A DNA stretch of 64,000 bases from Haemophilus sputorum CCUG 13788 (GTDB taxonomy: Bacteria; Pseudomonadota; Gammaproteobacteria; Enterobacterales; Pasteurellaceae), in assembly GCF_000238795.1 (NCBI RefSeq), contig NZ_AFNK01000079.1:62001-126000 (forward strand), read 5' to 3'. The position numbers and the translations under genes were made by a program. Below the pieces are notes generated by a model that ran no database searches, was not told the DNA's origin, and worked only from the letters and a program-made list of their open reading frames with translations. The first letter of the stretch is position 1; each line of letters begins with the position of its first letter. Shown here in pieces: positions 54,768 to 63,969 of this stretch.

Positions 54768-56360
54768 ATGTTGTGGTTCTTTTTATGTATTGCCATCTTG
54801 GTACTTGGCTATTTCGTTTATGGGAAGGTTGTTGAAAAAATTTTCGTCATCAACCCAAAACGTCAAACGCCAGCGTATCAAATGAATGATGGTGTCGACT
54901 ATATGCCAATGTCGAAAACGAAAATTTGGCTTATTCAATTATTAAATATCGCCGGCACAGGCCCAATTTTTGGTCCTATCCTTGGTGCGTTATACGGACC
55001 AGTTGCGATGCTTTGGATCGTAATCGGTTGTATTTTTGCAGGTGCCGTGCATGATTATTTCTGTGGTATGTTAAGTATCCGTCATAATGGTGCAACAATG
55101 CCGTATTTAGCGGGTAAATTCTTAGGTCGTCCGGTTAAATTCTTTATCAATGCATTAGCAATCGTATTATTAGTTTTAGTAGGTGTGGTATTTGTATCAA
55201 GCCCAGCAAAATTAATGGGTACGATTACAATGGATGTATTAGGGGTAGCTCAAGGTCCATTAGAATTAGGTGATGTAGAAGCGGCTACTCAAACAGTAAA
55301 AGATGCAGGTCTTACTGTGTTTGGTATGAGCCAAGCAACGATTGTAACGATCTGGACATTCATTATTTTTGCTTACTACATTTTAGCAACACTTCTCCCG
55401 ATTGATAAAATTATCGGTCGTATCTATCCAGTCTTTGGCGCATTATTGTTATTCATGTCTGTAGGTATGGTTTATGGCTTACTTTCAGCACATTTCAATC
55501 CAAATGACCCAATCGAATTCTTCCGTACTATCGATACTGCAGATTCACAAGGATTAACATTAGAGAAATTCATGCAAAACTTCCAAGTAAAAGATGGAAT
55601 GCCTACATGGCCACTTTTATTTGTGACAATTTCTTGTGGTGCGTTATCAGGCTTCCATGCGACTCAAACTCCACTAATGGCTCGCTGTGCTGAAAATGAA
55701 AGTGAAGGTCGTTTCATTTTCTACGGCGCGATGATTACTGAAGGGGTGATTGCACTAATCTGGTGTATGGTTGGTCTTGCTTTCTATGAAAACCCACAAG
55801 CACTTCAATCTGTGCTTGATGTAGGTACGCCATCGAAAGTGGTATATGATAGTTCATTACACTTCTTAGGCTTTGTTGGTGGTATTTTTGCAGTACTTGG
55901 TGTGGTTGTATTACCAATCACTTCAGGCGATACCGCATTCCGTGCTGCACGTTTACAATTAGCGGAAATCTTACGTATTGATCAACGTTCATTAGTAAAA
56001 CGTTTATATATTGCAGTGCCATTATTTGTTATTGGTTACTTAATTTCATTAGTTAAATTTGATGTATTATGGCGTTACTTTAACTGGGCAAACCAAATGA
56101 CCGCAATGGTTATGTTATGGACTGCTGCGGCATACTTATACCGTTACAAAAAATTCCACTGGGTGGCTTCAATTCCTGCGTGGTTTATCACAACGGTTTG
56201 TGCAACTTACTTGTTCTATAACCCAATCGGTTTTGGTTTAGATTACCAACTTTCTGTATATCTTGGTTTTGCGACAACAGTATTGTGTATTGTGTTATTC
56301 TTCACCTTGCTTAAACCATTAGGCGAACGTGATGAATCCGCTTATGAAGTGGCAAACTAA
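54768..56360 (+). CDS. cstA: carbon starvation protein A family pyruvate/peptide transporter
   Basis: A 530-residue inner-membrane protein of the CstA/BtsT family with about 14 hydrophobic segments. NPKRQTPAYQMNDGVDYMPMSK and NIAGTGPIFGPILGALYGP are family signatures. E. coli members import pyruvate or peptides and are about 700 residues, so this is a shorter variant. The frame is open from 54555, but that extension covers the preceding terminator; ATG 54768 after AAGGATTT starts directly with the first membrane segment. A CRP-like site lies upstream. Confidence 0.87.
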   Translation: MLWFFLCIAILVLGYFVYGKVVEKIFVINPKRQTPAYQMNDGVDYMPMSKTKIWLIQLLNIAGTGPIFGPILGALYGPVAMLWIVIGCIFAGAVHDYFCGMLSIRHNGATMPYLAGKFLGRPVKFFINALAIVLLVLVGVVFVSSPAKLMGTITMDVLGVAQGPLELGDVEAATQTVKDAGLTVFGMSQATIVTIWTFIIFAYYILATLLPIDKIIGRIYPVFGALLLFMSVGMVYGLLSAHFNPNDPIEFFRTIDTADSQGLTLEKFMQNFQVKDGMPTWPLLFVTISCGALSGFHATQTPLMARCAENESEGRFIFYGAMITEGVIALIWCMVGLAFYENPQALQSVLDVGTPSKVVYDSSLHFLGFVGGIFAVLGVVVLPITSGDTAFRAARLQLAEILRIDQRSLVKRLYIAVPLFVIGYLISLVKFDVLWRYFNWANQMTAMVMLWTAAAYLYRYKKFHWVASIPAWFITTVCATYLFYNPIGFGLDYQLSVYLGFATTVLCIVLFFTLLKPLGERDESAYEVAN

Positions 56361-56373
56361 TCACAAAATCAAT

Positions 56374-56400
56374 GAAAAGCGAGGCAAGTCCTCGCTTTTA
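56374..56400 (+). terminator. terminator of the CstA-family gene
   Basis: AAAAGCGAGG (56375-56384) and CCTCGCTTTT (56390-56399) enclose CAAGT and are followed by ATTTTTTG. Confidence 0.87.
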
Positions 56401-56430
56401 TTTTTTGTTTTCTATTTTTATTAAGAGCTT

Positions 56431-57225
56431 ATGCCGTTTTTTGATACCCACACTCACCTTGATTATGTTGCAGAAGATCTTGCTTTATCGATTCCACAGC
56501 TTGTAGCAAATGCCGAGCAAGCAGGTGTCTCTCGACTACTGATAGTGGCTATTTTTGCAAAAAATTTTGAAAAAGTGACCGCTTGCGCCCATCAAATGCC
56601 AAACCATTTAGTTTATGGGTTAGGGCTACATCCACTTTATATTCAGCAGCATACGCAAGCAGATTTAGTATTGCTTGAACAGCGTTTAAATGAATCTGAT
56701 CCGCAATGTACCGCGATTGCTGAAATTGGATTAGATAAAGCTGTTGCAGAGATTAGCACGCCAGAACTTTGGCAAAAACAATGTGAGTTTCTAGAAGCAC
56801 AGCTCGCATTTGCCAAGCGGTTTAATTTGCCAGTCAATTTGCATTCTCGTAAAACACATGATGCTTTATCGGTTTTTCTAAAAAAAGCACAATTACCGCA
56901 AACAGGCGTGGTACATGGTTTTGCAGGCAGTTACGATCAAGCAAAACGCTTCGTAGATTTAGGTTATAAAATTGGTGTTGGGGGAACCATTACTTATCTC
57001 CGTGCCAATAAAACACGAGAAGCTATCCGTAAACTGCCATTAGAGAGTCTTTTGCTTGAAACGGATTCGCCGGATATGCCAGTTTTTGGCTTTCAAGGGC
57101 AGCCTAATCGACCAGAACGTCTTTTAGTAAGTTTTCAAGCATTGTGTGAATTGAGAGAAGAATCACCAGAGCATATTGCAGAAACAATCTGGCAAAGTAG
57201 TGAAAAACTATTTTGGAAAAAATAG
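56431..57225 (+). CDS. yjjV: TatD family metal-dependent hydrolase (YjjV-like)
   Basis: A 264-residue TIM-barrel hydrolase. The metal ligands are in FFDTHTHLDY (residues 3-12), AIAEIGLD, VNLHSRK, VVHGFAG and LLETDSPDMPV. TatD proteins are Mg-dependent DNases acting on DNA damage, and YjjV is one branch. The gene contains an Apl-type USS core within codons for VTACAH (ACCGCTTGC near 56579). Confidence 0.88.
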   Translation: MPFFDTHTHLDYVAEDLALSIPQLVANAEQAGVSRLLIVAIFAKNFEKVTACAHQMPNHLVYGLGLHPLYIQQHTQADLVLLEQRLNESDPQCTAIAEIGLDKAVAEISTPELWQKQCEFLEAQLAFAKRFNLPVNLHSRKTHDALSVFLKKAQLPQTGVVHGFAGSYDQAKRFVDLGYKIGVGGTITYLRANKTREAIRKLPLESLLLETDSPDMPVFGFQGQPNRPERLLVSFQALCELREESPEHIAETIWQSSEKLFWKK

Positions 57226-57343
57226 CATAAAGCATTTTATCCTAATTTGATTTTCATCAAGCCAATTACCTGATTTTTAGTATGGGTTAGCTTCAGTTTC
57301 ATATATATACTTTTTGCACATTGAATATTTTATCTATTTCATT

Positions 57344-57682
57344 ATGCAAAATAATCCTTTTAAAGTCAGTTGGTCTGCAAAAGGTAATACCTTATGTTTA
57401 GGCCATTGGGAGATTAGTTATTTAGATTTACCAGTCGTTTTGCCTAGAGCGCGCCGAGATCAAGATATGGGCACGGAGAATATCTATAATTATTTAGATC
57501 CAGATGATGAGCTCTATCGAGAAGGGCTAAATGAAGATGATTGGATTGTTGAAAATATCGAATGGCTTTCAGATATGTTTATTGAGCACAATATTCCTTT
57601 AGAAGAAGAGATAATTCGAGCGTTCTACCAAGCTGTCAATAAAGAAGATTGGCGTTGCGGTAGCTGTGGTGGTTGTATTTAG
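57344..57682 (+). CDS. small acidic protein ending in a CxxCxxC motif
   Basis: A 112-residue soluble, acidic protein (MQNNPFKVSWSAKGNTLC...) whose last seven residues are CGSCGGC followed by I. The cluster of three cysteines at the extreme C-terminus suggests metal binding or a thiol role. ATG 57344 is chosen since the N-terminus matches a soluble protein; the frame is also open from 57314. I recognise it only vaguely as a conserved Pasteurellaceae hypothetical protein. Confidence 0.6.
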   Translation: MQNNPFKVSWSAKGNTLCLGHWEISYLDLPVVLPRARRDQDMGTENIYNYLDPDDELYREGLNEDDWIVENIEWLSDMFIEHNIPLEEEIIRAFYQAVNKEDWRCGSCGGCI

Positions 57683-57710
57683 TGAGAAAAGTGAATATGA
57701 AAGATTAAAA

Positions 57711-57744
57711 AGGTGCGTAAGTTTTTCAATTCACGCACCTTTTG
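57711..57744. terminator. bidirectional terminator
   Basis: AAAAGGTGCGTAAG and the inverse arm ACGCACCTTTT (about 57735-57745) form a hairpin between convergent genes. Arms share AAAGGTGCGT. Confidence 0.8.
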
Positions 57745-57748
57745 GTTA

Positions 57749-58612
57749 TTAATTCCAATAGAATAGGCAGATAATCGCGACAATCGCAATAGCAACGCCT
57801 AAATAATTCACTTTATGGATTTTTTCTTTAAAAGCAGCTGCACCAATAAAGGTACCTAAACAGATAACCCCTAAGTTCATGCCGGTAAAGACTAACGTTG
57901 GGTCATCTTTCATCGCTTGGTGCGCTTGAATATAGAATAAAATGTTACAGAAATTCAGCACGCCTAATAAGATTCCCGCTAACATGCTTGGCAAGTGCCA
58001 TTTCGTGCGTGTTAAAAAGAGGTAGGTAAACATAAAAATTCCCGCGCCAATAAAGGCAATCAATAACGTAACTGGAAAAGCTGAGCCAGATTTCGCAATT
58101 TGTTTGAAGAGAATATCGATCATGCCATAGCCAACCCAAACAAGCGCAAGGCTAACTATTGCGATTCTTCCTCCTTTTTTCATCCCTTCATGACCTTTCC
58201 AAAGTAAACAGCCTAATGCAATAAATGCAAGTACTAAAGCAAAGATTTTATGCGAGGTTGGCGTCTCTCCGAATAAGGTAAAAGCAGCCAAAATGGGTAG
58301 GAAAAGTGAAAGGCGTTGGGCGGCATCAGTACGAATAATGCCAGCGTATTCTAATGATTTTGCTTGCACTAAAAAAACAATCGGTAAACTTAAGCTTAGA
58401 ATCACAAAGATATAAGCTGCAGGATGATGAATCACAATATCCGTGAGCGATTCGCCCTTAAAATCTGGCTTAAGTAAGAAATAAGTGAGGGTTGTTGTAA
58501 TAATATAATTGACTGCAATACTTTGGGCGATGTGAATCCCTTTCATACGGGCGTATTTAATCAATACCCCCACAGTCACACTACATAAAATAGCTAAAAC
58601 AAGCTGAAGCAT
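57749..58612 (-). CDS. DMT/EamA-family transporter
   Basis: A 287-residue inner-membrane protein with ten hydrophobic segments, the drug/metabolite transporter (EamA) pattern. MLQLVLAILCSVTVGVLIKYARMKG at the start and a repeated half (about residue 150 on) support it. The substrate is not known. The start at 58612 has AGGAGAT upstream. It is monocistronic. Confidence 0.8.
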   Translation of the reverse strand: MLQLVLAILCSVTVGVLIKYARMKGIHIAQSIAVNYIITTTLTYFLLKPDFKGESLTDIVIHHPAAYIFVILSLSLPIVFLVQAKSLEYAGIIRTDAAQRLSLFLPILAAFTLFGETPTSHKIFALVLAFIALGCLLWKGHEGMKKGGRIAIVSLALVWVGYGMIDILFKQIAKSGSAFPVTLLIAFIGAGIFMFTYLFLTRTKWHLPSMLAGILLGVLNFCNILFYIQAHQAMKDDPTLVFTGMNLGVICLGTFIGAAAFKEKIHKVNYLGVAIAIVAIICLFYWN

Positions 58613-58651
58613 AAGATCTCCTTAAAAAATAAATGCTGGCGCATTCTAATC

Positions 58652-58698
58652 GCAAGCGGTCGAATTTCACAAAAAATTTACAAAATTCGACCGCTTGT
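58652..58698. repeat. inverted pair of Apl-type uptake signals
   Basis: GCAAGCGGTCGAATTT from 58652 faces AAATTCGACCGCTTGT-type sequence ending at 58698, separated by AAAAAATTT. It lies between the DMT gene and smrB and matches the full USS length. Confidence 0.82.
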
Positions 58699-58708
58699 CA
58701 GATCAGTA

Positions 58709-59245
58709 TTAGCGTTTAAATAGTTGTTCTAAAGTTTCTTGTTGTTCGATTAAAATCAAAATGGCGGCATCGCCTCCCCATTGGCGAGGGGCTTGATGAA
58801 GGGCAAGTATTTTCGGATGTTGCACTAACCAACGCGGAATTTGATCTTTTAAAGCCCGTGTGCCAAATCCCGTCATGATGCTGGCGCAATAGACTTTTTG
58901 GCGTTCGCAAGCCAAAATCAGCGCGGCAAGTTCTCGTTTCGCTTTTTCTTTAGTTAGCCCATGTAAATCTAAAAAGAGTTCGGGCTGAAAATCACCACGT
59001 CGAAGTTGTTTGAGAATATAAGGATCAACGCCTTCGCGTAAGTATTTTACTTTTTCATTTTCTTCTTTTAACAGCGGTTCATATTCATCAGAAAAGAAAA
59101 ATTCCGTATCTTTTTGTTCTTGCTGTTCACGGAAATCACTCACTTTTTGGCGTGGCAGTGTTTTGGGTACAAAGGTATTTTGCTCAATTTTTTTGGTGCC
59201 TTGTGCGGCTTCCCTAAACAGGGCGAAGTCATCATCATTTAACAT
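58709..59245 (-). CDS. smrB: ribosome rescue endonuclease SmrB
   Basis: SmrB cleaves mRNA at collided ribosomes. The 178-residue protein has a charged N-terminal region (residues 1-90) that binds the ribosome and a C-terminal Smr domain with LDLHGLTKEKAKREL and the GFGTRALKDQIPRWL loop (GHG/GxG type). It stands divergent from prmB, the arrangement conserved in E. coli. Confidence 0.92.
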   Translation of the reverse strand: MLNDDDFALFREAAQGTKKIEQNTFVPKTLPRQKVSDFREQQEQKDTEFFFSDEYEPLLKEENEKVKYLREGVDPYILKQLRRGDFQPELFLDLHGLTKEKAKRELAALILACERQKVYCASIMTGFGTRALKDQIPRWLVQHPKILALHQAPRQWGGDAAILILIEQQETLEQLFKR

Positions 59246-59335
59246 TACTTATCTCCTCAATTTTTTCTCATTCTATCATAAAGCGAAATATGGTATAACA
59301 AGCGGATTAAACCTTAATGAATCAAAGGACAAATA

Positions 59336-60277
59336 ATGTATAAATACAACCTTGAGTTGCTTGAAGAAATTCAGGCTTGTGCGGTAGTAGAGGATTTAGC
59401 CACCATTCAAGATATGATGCGTTGGGCGTATAGTTATTTTAATGCTTCGGACCTTTACTATGGCCATGGTTATGACAATGCTTGGGATGAGGCGCAACAG
59501 TTAGTGTTGGTGGCTCTTTATCTGCCTGCGGATGTGCCAGAAGCTATGTATCAATCTCGCCTAACCTTAGTGGAAAAAGAGCGTGTGATTCACTTAATTG
59601 AAACTCGTCTTGGTACGCGTCAGCCTGTGGCTTATTTAACTAATTCAGCTTGGTTCTGTGGCAGTGAATTTTATGTCGATGAACGCACTATTGTGCCACG
59701 TTCGCCAATTGGTGAATTGATTATGCAAAAATTTGCAGGCCTGATTGATCATGAGCCAAAGCGCATTTTAGATATGTGTACCGGCAGTGGTTGTATTGCC
59801 ATTGCTTGCGCGCAACAATTTTTAGAAGCTGAAGTAGATGCTGTTGATCTCTCACTAGACGCATTAGATGTAGCGCAAATTAACATTGAACGTCATGGAT
59901 TAGCTGAGCGTGTCTTCCCAATTAGTTCTGATCTCTTTAACGATATTCCGAAAGATAAATATGATTTAATAGTCACCAATCCTCCATATGTCGATGAAGA
60001 AGATTTAGACGATATGCCGCAAGAGTTTCACTTTGAGCCAGAAATGTCATTAGGATCAGGGGCAGATGGCTTAGATATTACTAAACGTATTTTGGCTCAA
60101 GCTGCAGATTATTTAACCGATAATGGCGTGTTAGTGTGTGAAGTGGGTAACTCAATGGTGCATTTAATTGAACAGTTCCCAACCGTGCCATTTAACTGGA
60201 TTGAATTTAAAAATGGCGGTTTAGGGGTGTTTAGTTTAACGAGAGTGCAATTGGTTGAGCACCTTCACTTATTCTAA
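59336..60277 (+). CDS. prmB: 50S ribosomal protein L3 N5-glutamine methyltransferase
   Basis: PrmB methylates glutamine 150 of L3. The 313-residue product has an N-terminal helical domain and a methyltransferase domain with motif [14 protein letters not shown] and the NPPY substrate motif ([12 protein letters not shown]). Its N-terminal [24 protein letters not shown] is diagnostic of PrmB rather than PrmC. The ribosome site AAAGGA lies before ATG 59336. Confidence 0.95.
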   Translation: MYKYNLELLEEIQACAVVEDLATIQDMMRWAYSYFNASDLYYGHGYDNAWDEAQQLVLVALYLPADVPEAMYQSRLTLVEKERVIHLIETRLGTRQPVAYLTNSAWFCGSEFYVDERTIVPRSPIGELIMQKFAGLIDHEPKRILDMCTGSGCIAIACAQQFLEAEVDAVDLSLDALDVAQINIERHGLAERVFPISSDLFNDIPKDKYDLIVTNPPYVDEEDLDDMPQEFHFEPEMSLGSGADGLDITKRILAQAADYLTDNGVLVCEVGNSMVHLIEQFPTVPFNWIEFKNGGLGVFSLTRVQLVEHLHLF

Positions 60278-60288
60278 ATTTCAATTAA

Positions 60289-60345
60289 GCAAGCGGTCTA
60301 TTTTTTCATGGATTTTGCAAAATTCTATTAAAAATAGACCGCTTG
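60289..60345. repeat. inverted pair of Apl-type uptake signals after prmB
   Basis: GCAAGCGGTCTATTTTT from 60289 and AAAAATAGACCGCTTGC ending at 60346 are exact inverses. A 17-base stem with ATTTTGCAAAAT in the loop. Confidence 0.85.
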
Positions 60346-60437
60346 CTTGAGATTGGCTATCCAAATCCCACCAAAATTCCGCTATAATTCCGCTAATTTT
60401 CCCTATAGGGAACCATTTTTTAAAAGGACAATAAAAT

Positions 60438-62213
60438 ATGATGCGTACAAACTATTGTGGTGAATTAAATCGCAGCCACGTTGGACAAAATGTGACTTTA
60501 AGTGGCTGGGTGCACCGTGTGCGTAACCTTGGTCGTTTTATCTTTATACAAATTCGCGACCGTGAAGGCATTGTGCAAGTTTTCTTTGATGAAAAAGATG
60601 AAGCTTTATTTAAAGTTGCCTCAGGTTTGCGTGCAGAAGCGTGTGTGCAAATTCAAGGTGAAGTGATTGCGCGTGATGAGTCACAAATCAATAAAGAGAT
60701 GGCAACGGGTGAAATTGAAGTGTTAGTAAAAAATGTGTTGGTATATAACAACGCTGATGTTCTCCCGCTTGACTTCAACCAAAACAATACCGAAGAACAA
60801 CGCTTAAAATATCGCTACTTAGATTTACGTCGTCCTGAAATGGCGGAAAAACTTAAAACCCGTGCGAAAATCACTAGCTTTGTACGCCGTTATATGGATA
60901 AACACGGTTTCTTAGATATTGAAACTCCAATGTTGACTAAAGCAACGCCAGAAGGTGCGCGTGACTACTTAGTGCCAAGCCGTGTACATAAAGGTAAATT
61001 CTATGCGTTGCCACAATCTCCGCAGCTTTTCAAACAGCTTCTTATGATGTCTGGTTTTGACCGTTACTATCAAATCGTAAAGTGTTTCCGCGATGAAGAT
61101 TTACGTGCAGACCGTCAGCCAGAATTTACCCAAATCGATGTGGAGACTTCATTCTTAACCGCAGAAGAAGTGCGCGCGTTAATGGAAGAGATGATCCACG
61201 GTTTATGGTTAGACCGCTTAAATGTGGATCTAGGCAAATTCCCACAAATGACATGGCATGAAGCGATGAATCGTTTTGGTTCTGATAAACCAGATTTACG
61301 TAACCCATTAGAATTGGTCGATGTGGCAGACATTTTAAAAGATGTTGAATTTAAAGTATTTCATGAACCTGCTAACTCAGAAGATGGTCGTGTAACTGTT
61401 TTACGCGTACCGAATGGTGCAGCTTTAACGCGTAAACAAATTGATGAATATACTCAATTTGTGGGCATCTATGGTGCAAAAGGCTTAGCATGGGCGAAAA
61501 TCAATGATGTGAATGCGGGAATGGAAGGCATTCAAAGCCCAGTAGCAAAATTCTTAAACGAAGATGTATTCAAAGCTTTAATTGCGCGCACGCAAGCGCA
61601 GACAGGGGATATTTTATTCTTCGGTGCAGATAAATGGCAGGTTGTTACTGATTCAATGGGCGCATTACGCTTAAAAGTGGGTCGTGATTTAGGTTTAACT
61701 GATTTAAGTGCATGGAAACCACTTTGGGTTGTTGATTTCCCAATGTTTGAACGTGATGAAGAAGGCAACCTTTCAGCGATGCACCACCCATTTACTTCAC
61801 CAAAAGGTTTAACTCCAGAAGAGTTAGCTGCAAATCCAGTTAATGCTGTAGCAAATGCGTACGATATGGTTATCAATGGTTACGAAGTAGGTGGTGGTTC
61901 CGTACGTATTTTCGACCCGAAAATGCAGCAAACTGTGTTCAACATTCTAGGCATTAACGAACAAGAGCAACAAGAAAAATTCGGTTTCTTACTTGATGCA
62001 TTAAAATTCGGTACGCCACCGCATGCTGGTTTAGCATTTGGTTTAGACCGTTTAACCATGTTAATTACAGGTACAGAAAATATCCGTGATGTAATTGCGT
62101 TCCCGAAAACGACCGCCGCGGCATGTTTAATGACTGAAGCACCAAGCTATGCAAATCCACAAGCATTGGACGAGTTAGCGATTGCGGTTGTGAAAAAAGA
62201 AGACATAGAGTAA
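60438..62213 (+). CDS. aspS: aspartyl-tRNA synthetase
   Basis: A class IIb synthetase of 591 aa with an N-terminal OB-fold anticodon-binding domain ([22 protein letters not shown]), motif 2 in [23 protein letters not shown], the bacterial GAD insertion (about residues 290-420) and motif 3 in [14 protein letters not shown]. The size is standard for the bacterial type. The start is ATG 60438 or 60441. A small unrelated membrane protein is inserted between it and nudB. Confidence 0.97.
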   Translation: MMRTNYCGELNRSHVGQNVTLSGWVHRVRNLGRFIFIQIRDREGIVQVFFDEKDEALFKVASGLRAEACVQIQGEVIARDESQINKEMATGEIEVLVKNVLVYNNADVLPLDFNQNNTEEQRLKYRYLDLRRPEMAEKLKTRAKITSFVRRYMDKHGFLDIETPMLTKATPEGARDYLVPSRVHKGKFYALPQSPQLFKQLLMMSGFDRYYQIVKCFRDEDLRADRQPEFTQIDVETSFLTAEEVRALMEEMIHGLWLDRLNVDLGKFPQMTWHEAMNRFGSDKPDLRNPLELVDVADILKDVEFKVFHEPANSEDGRVTVLRVPNGAALTRKQIDEYTQFVGIYGAKGLAWAKINDVNAGMEGIQSPVAKFLNEDVFKALIARTQAQTGDILFFGADKWQVVTDSMGALRLKVGRDLGLTDLSAWKPLWVVDFPMFERDEEGNLSAMHHPFTSPKGLTPEELAANPVNAVANAYDMVINGYEVGGGSVRIFDPKMQQTVFNILGINEQEQQEKFGFLLDALKFGTPPHAGLAFGLDRLTMLITGTENIRDVIAFPKTTAAACLMTEAPSYANPQALDELAIAVVKKEDIE

Positions 62214-62216
62214 TAA

Positions 62217-62585
62217 ATGCTAAATATCTTTAATAGCATTAAAGAAAAGGACTCAACTAACTTAGCCCTTTCTTTTAAATGGTGGTCAACTGTCAGTTTA
62301 GTAGTGTTTATTTTCTCTAAATCGATAAATTTAGAGCAATATTCATGGTATCCGAGTAATTCTATATATCAGATATTAATTGAGCTAATTATTGGTTTCA
62401 TTTTTCAGCTTCAACTTAGTAAGTTAAAAAAAGGGAATATTGACATTGATAAAAAACTCATTGATACAATAACTGAAAAATATCAATTAAATGAAAGAGT
62501 TGTACAATTCATTTTGTTTATTGGAGCTATTTCTATGTATGTTTTATTAAGGTTTGGATTAGGGCATTATTACGCTAATAAATAA
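62217..62585 (+). CDS. small membrane protein of unknown function
   Basis: A 122-residue protein with hydrophobic segments at about residues 24-36, 52-68 and 96-114. It is rich in Lys, Ile, Asn and Ser, and markedly more AT-rich than aspS and nudB. No family is recognised. It starts three bases after the aspS stop and its stop overlaps the nudB start (TAATG), so it is coupled to both. In H. influenzae I recall nudB following aspS directly, so this looks like an insertion. Confidence 0.55.
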   Translation: MLNIFNSIKEKDSTNLALSFKWWSTVSLVVFIFSKSINLEQYSWYPSNSIYQILIELIIGFIFQLQLSKLKKGNIDIDKKLIDTITEKYQLNERVVQFILFIGAISMYVLLRFGLGHYYANK

Positions 62586-63034
62586 TGAAATACAAAAATC
62601 CTCATTCTGTTCTTGTCGTCATTTACTCCCAAAATTCAGGTAAAGTCTTAATGCTGCAACGCCAAGATGATCCTGAATTTTGGCAATCTGTCACAGGCTC
62701 TCTGGAACCAAACGAACAGCCGTTTGAAACAGCAATTCGGGAAGTGAGAGAAGAAACAGGGATTGATATTGCAACACAAAATTTATCGCTTGTTGATTGT
62801 AATGAGTCGGTACTTTTTGAAATTTTTCCACAATTTCGGTATAAATACGCGCCTGATGTGACACATAATCGGGAGCATTGGTTTTTATTGGGTTTACCGA
62901 ATGAGCAAACCCCAATTTTAACTGAACATCTGGCTTTTCAATGGGTATCTGTTGATAAGGCTATCGAAATAACAAAATCGCCCAATAATGCGGCGGCGAT
63001 AGCAAAATATTTAACAAATAACCCTCCTCTTTAG
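62585..63034 (+). CDS. nudB: dihydroneopterin triphosphate diphosphatase
   Basis: NudB removes pyrophosphate from dihydroneopterin triphosphate in folate synthesis. The 149-residue Nudix protein begins MKYKNPHSVLVVIYSQNSGKVL and has the Nudix box GSLEPNEQPFETAIREVREETGI (23 residues from about 38). It lies between aspS and yebC as in H. influenzae. Its last codons (NPPL-stop) fall inside a hairpin repeat that begins at 63022. Confidence 0.92.
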   Translation: MKYKNPHSVLVVIYSQNSGKVLMLQRQDDPEFWQSVTGSLEPNEQPFETAIREVREETGIDIATQNLSLVDCNESVLFEIFPQFRYKYAPDVTHNREHWFLLGLPNEQTPILTEHLAFQWVSVDKAIEITKSPNNAAAIAKYLTNNPPL

Positions 63035-63059
63035 AAAAGAGGGGCTGGGGGAGATTTGA
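63022..63059 (+). repeat. CCTC-hairpin repeat over the end of nudB
   Basis: CCCTCCTCTTT pairs with AAAAGAGGGG, followed by CTGGGGGAGATTTGA. I recognise this AATCTCCCCCAGCCCCTC-type sequence (reverse strand) as a dispersed repeat in several Pasteurellaceae and other genomes. It supplies the last codons and stop of nudB. Confidence 0.55.
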
Positions 63060-63139
63060 CATCAATATCAAATTTTCTTACTGAGTGTAAGGTTATTTTA
63101 CCAAATTCAAAACATAGTTAAAAAGAAGGAAACAAGAGA

Positions 63140-63880
63140 ATGGCAGGTCATAGTAAGTGGGCTAACATTAAACACCGTAAAGCAGCACAAGATGCGCAAC
63201 GCGGTAAAATTTTTACAAAATTAATTCGTGAATTAGTAACAGCTGCGAAAATTGGTGGTGGCGATGTTGCTTCAAACCCACGTTTACGTTCAGCAGTAGA
63301 TAAAGCGTTATCAAACAATATGACGCGTGACACTATTAACCGTGCCATTGAACGTGGTGTAGGTGGTGGCGATGACACCAATATGGAAACCAAAATCTAT
63401 GAAGGTTACGGCCCAGGCGGTACTGCAGTTATGGTGGAATGTTTAAGTGATAACGCTAACCGTACGATTTCACAGGTTCGTCCAAGCTTTACTAAATGTG
63501 GTGGTAACTTAGGAACAGAAGGTTCTGTGGGTTACTTATTTAGCAAAAAAGGCCTAATTTTAATTGCAGAAGCCGATGAAGATGCATTAACAGAAGCAGC
63601 AATTGAAGCGGGTGCAGATGATATTCAACCACAAGATGACGGTTCATTTGAAATTTACACCGCTTGGGAAGATTTGGGCGATGTGCGTGATGGTATTGAA
63701 AAGGCTGGTTTCAAAATTCAAGAAGCAGAAGTAACTATGATTCCATCAACTTCTGTTGATTTAGATGCGGAAACTGCACCAAAATTATTACGTTTAATCG
63801 AGATGCTAGAAGATTGTGATGATGTACAAAATGTCTATCATAACGGTGAGATCAGTGACGAAGTAGCGGCGCTACTTTAA
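63140..63880 (+). CDS. yebC: YebC/PmpR family transcription/translation factor
   Basis: A 246-residue protein with the family start [22 protein letters not shown] and three-domain layout, including [17 protein letters not shown]. YebC-family proteins were described as transcription regulators, and recent work links them to translation of proline stretches. The position after nudB matches H. influenzae. In E. coli ruvC follows; here the next start looks unlike RuvC. Confidence 0.96.
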   Translation: MAGHSKWANIKHRKAAQDAQRGKIFTKLIRELVTAAKIGGGDVASNPRLRSAVDKALSNNMTRDTINRAIERGVGGGDDTNMETKIYEGYGPGGTAVMVECLSDNANRTISQVRPSFTKCGGNLGTEGSVGYLFSKKGLILIAEADEDALTEAAIEAGADDIQPQDDGSFEIYTAWEDLGDVRDGIEKAGFKIQEAEVTMIPSTSVDLDAETAPKLLRLIEMLEDCDDVQNVYHNGEISDEVAALL

Positions 63881-63969
63881 TCAATTGATTTTAAAATCGG
63901 AACTTTATTTATTTTAAAGTTTCTAAGTGAGTACCCCAAGTCGGGGGCTTATATTAAGAGGATTCAATA

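Noticed and set aside
63936-63948. Riboswitch or attenuator before the last partial gene
   Set aside because: CCCCAAGTCGGGG is a very short hairpin with no conserved motif, and the gene it precedes is cut off.
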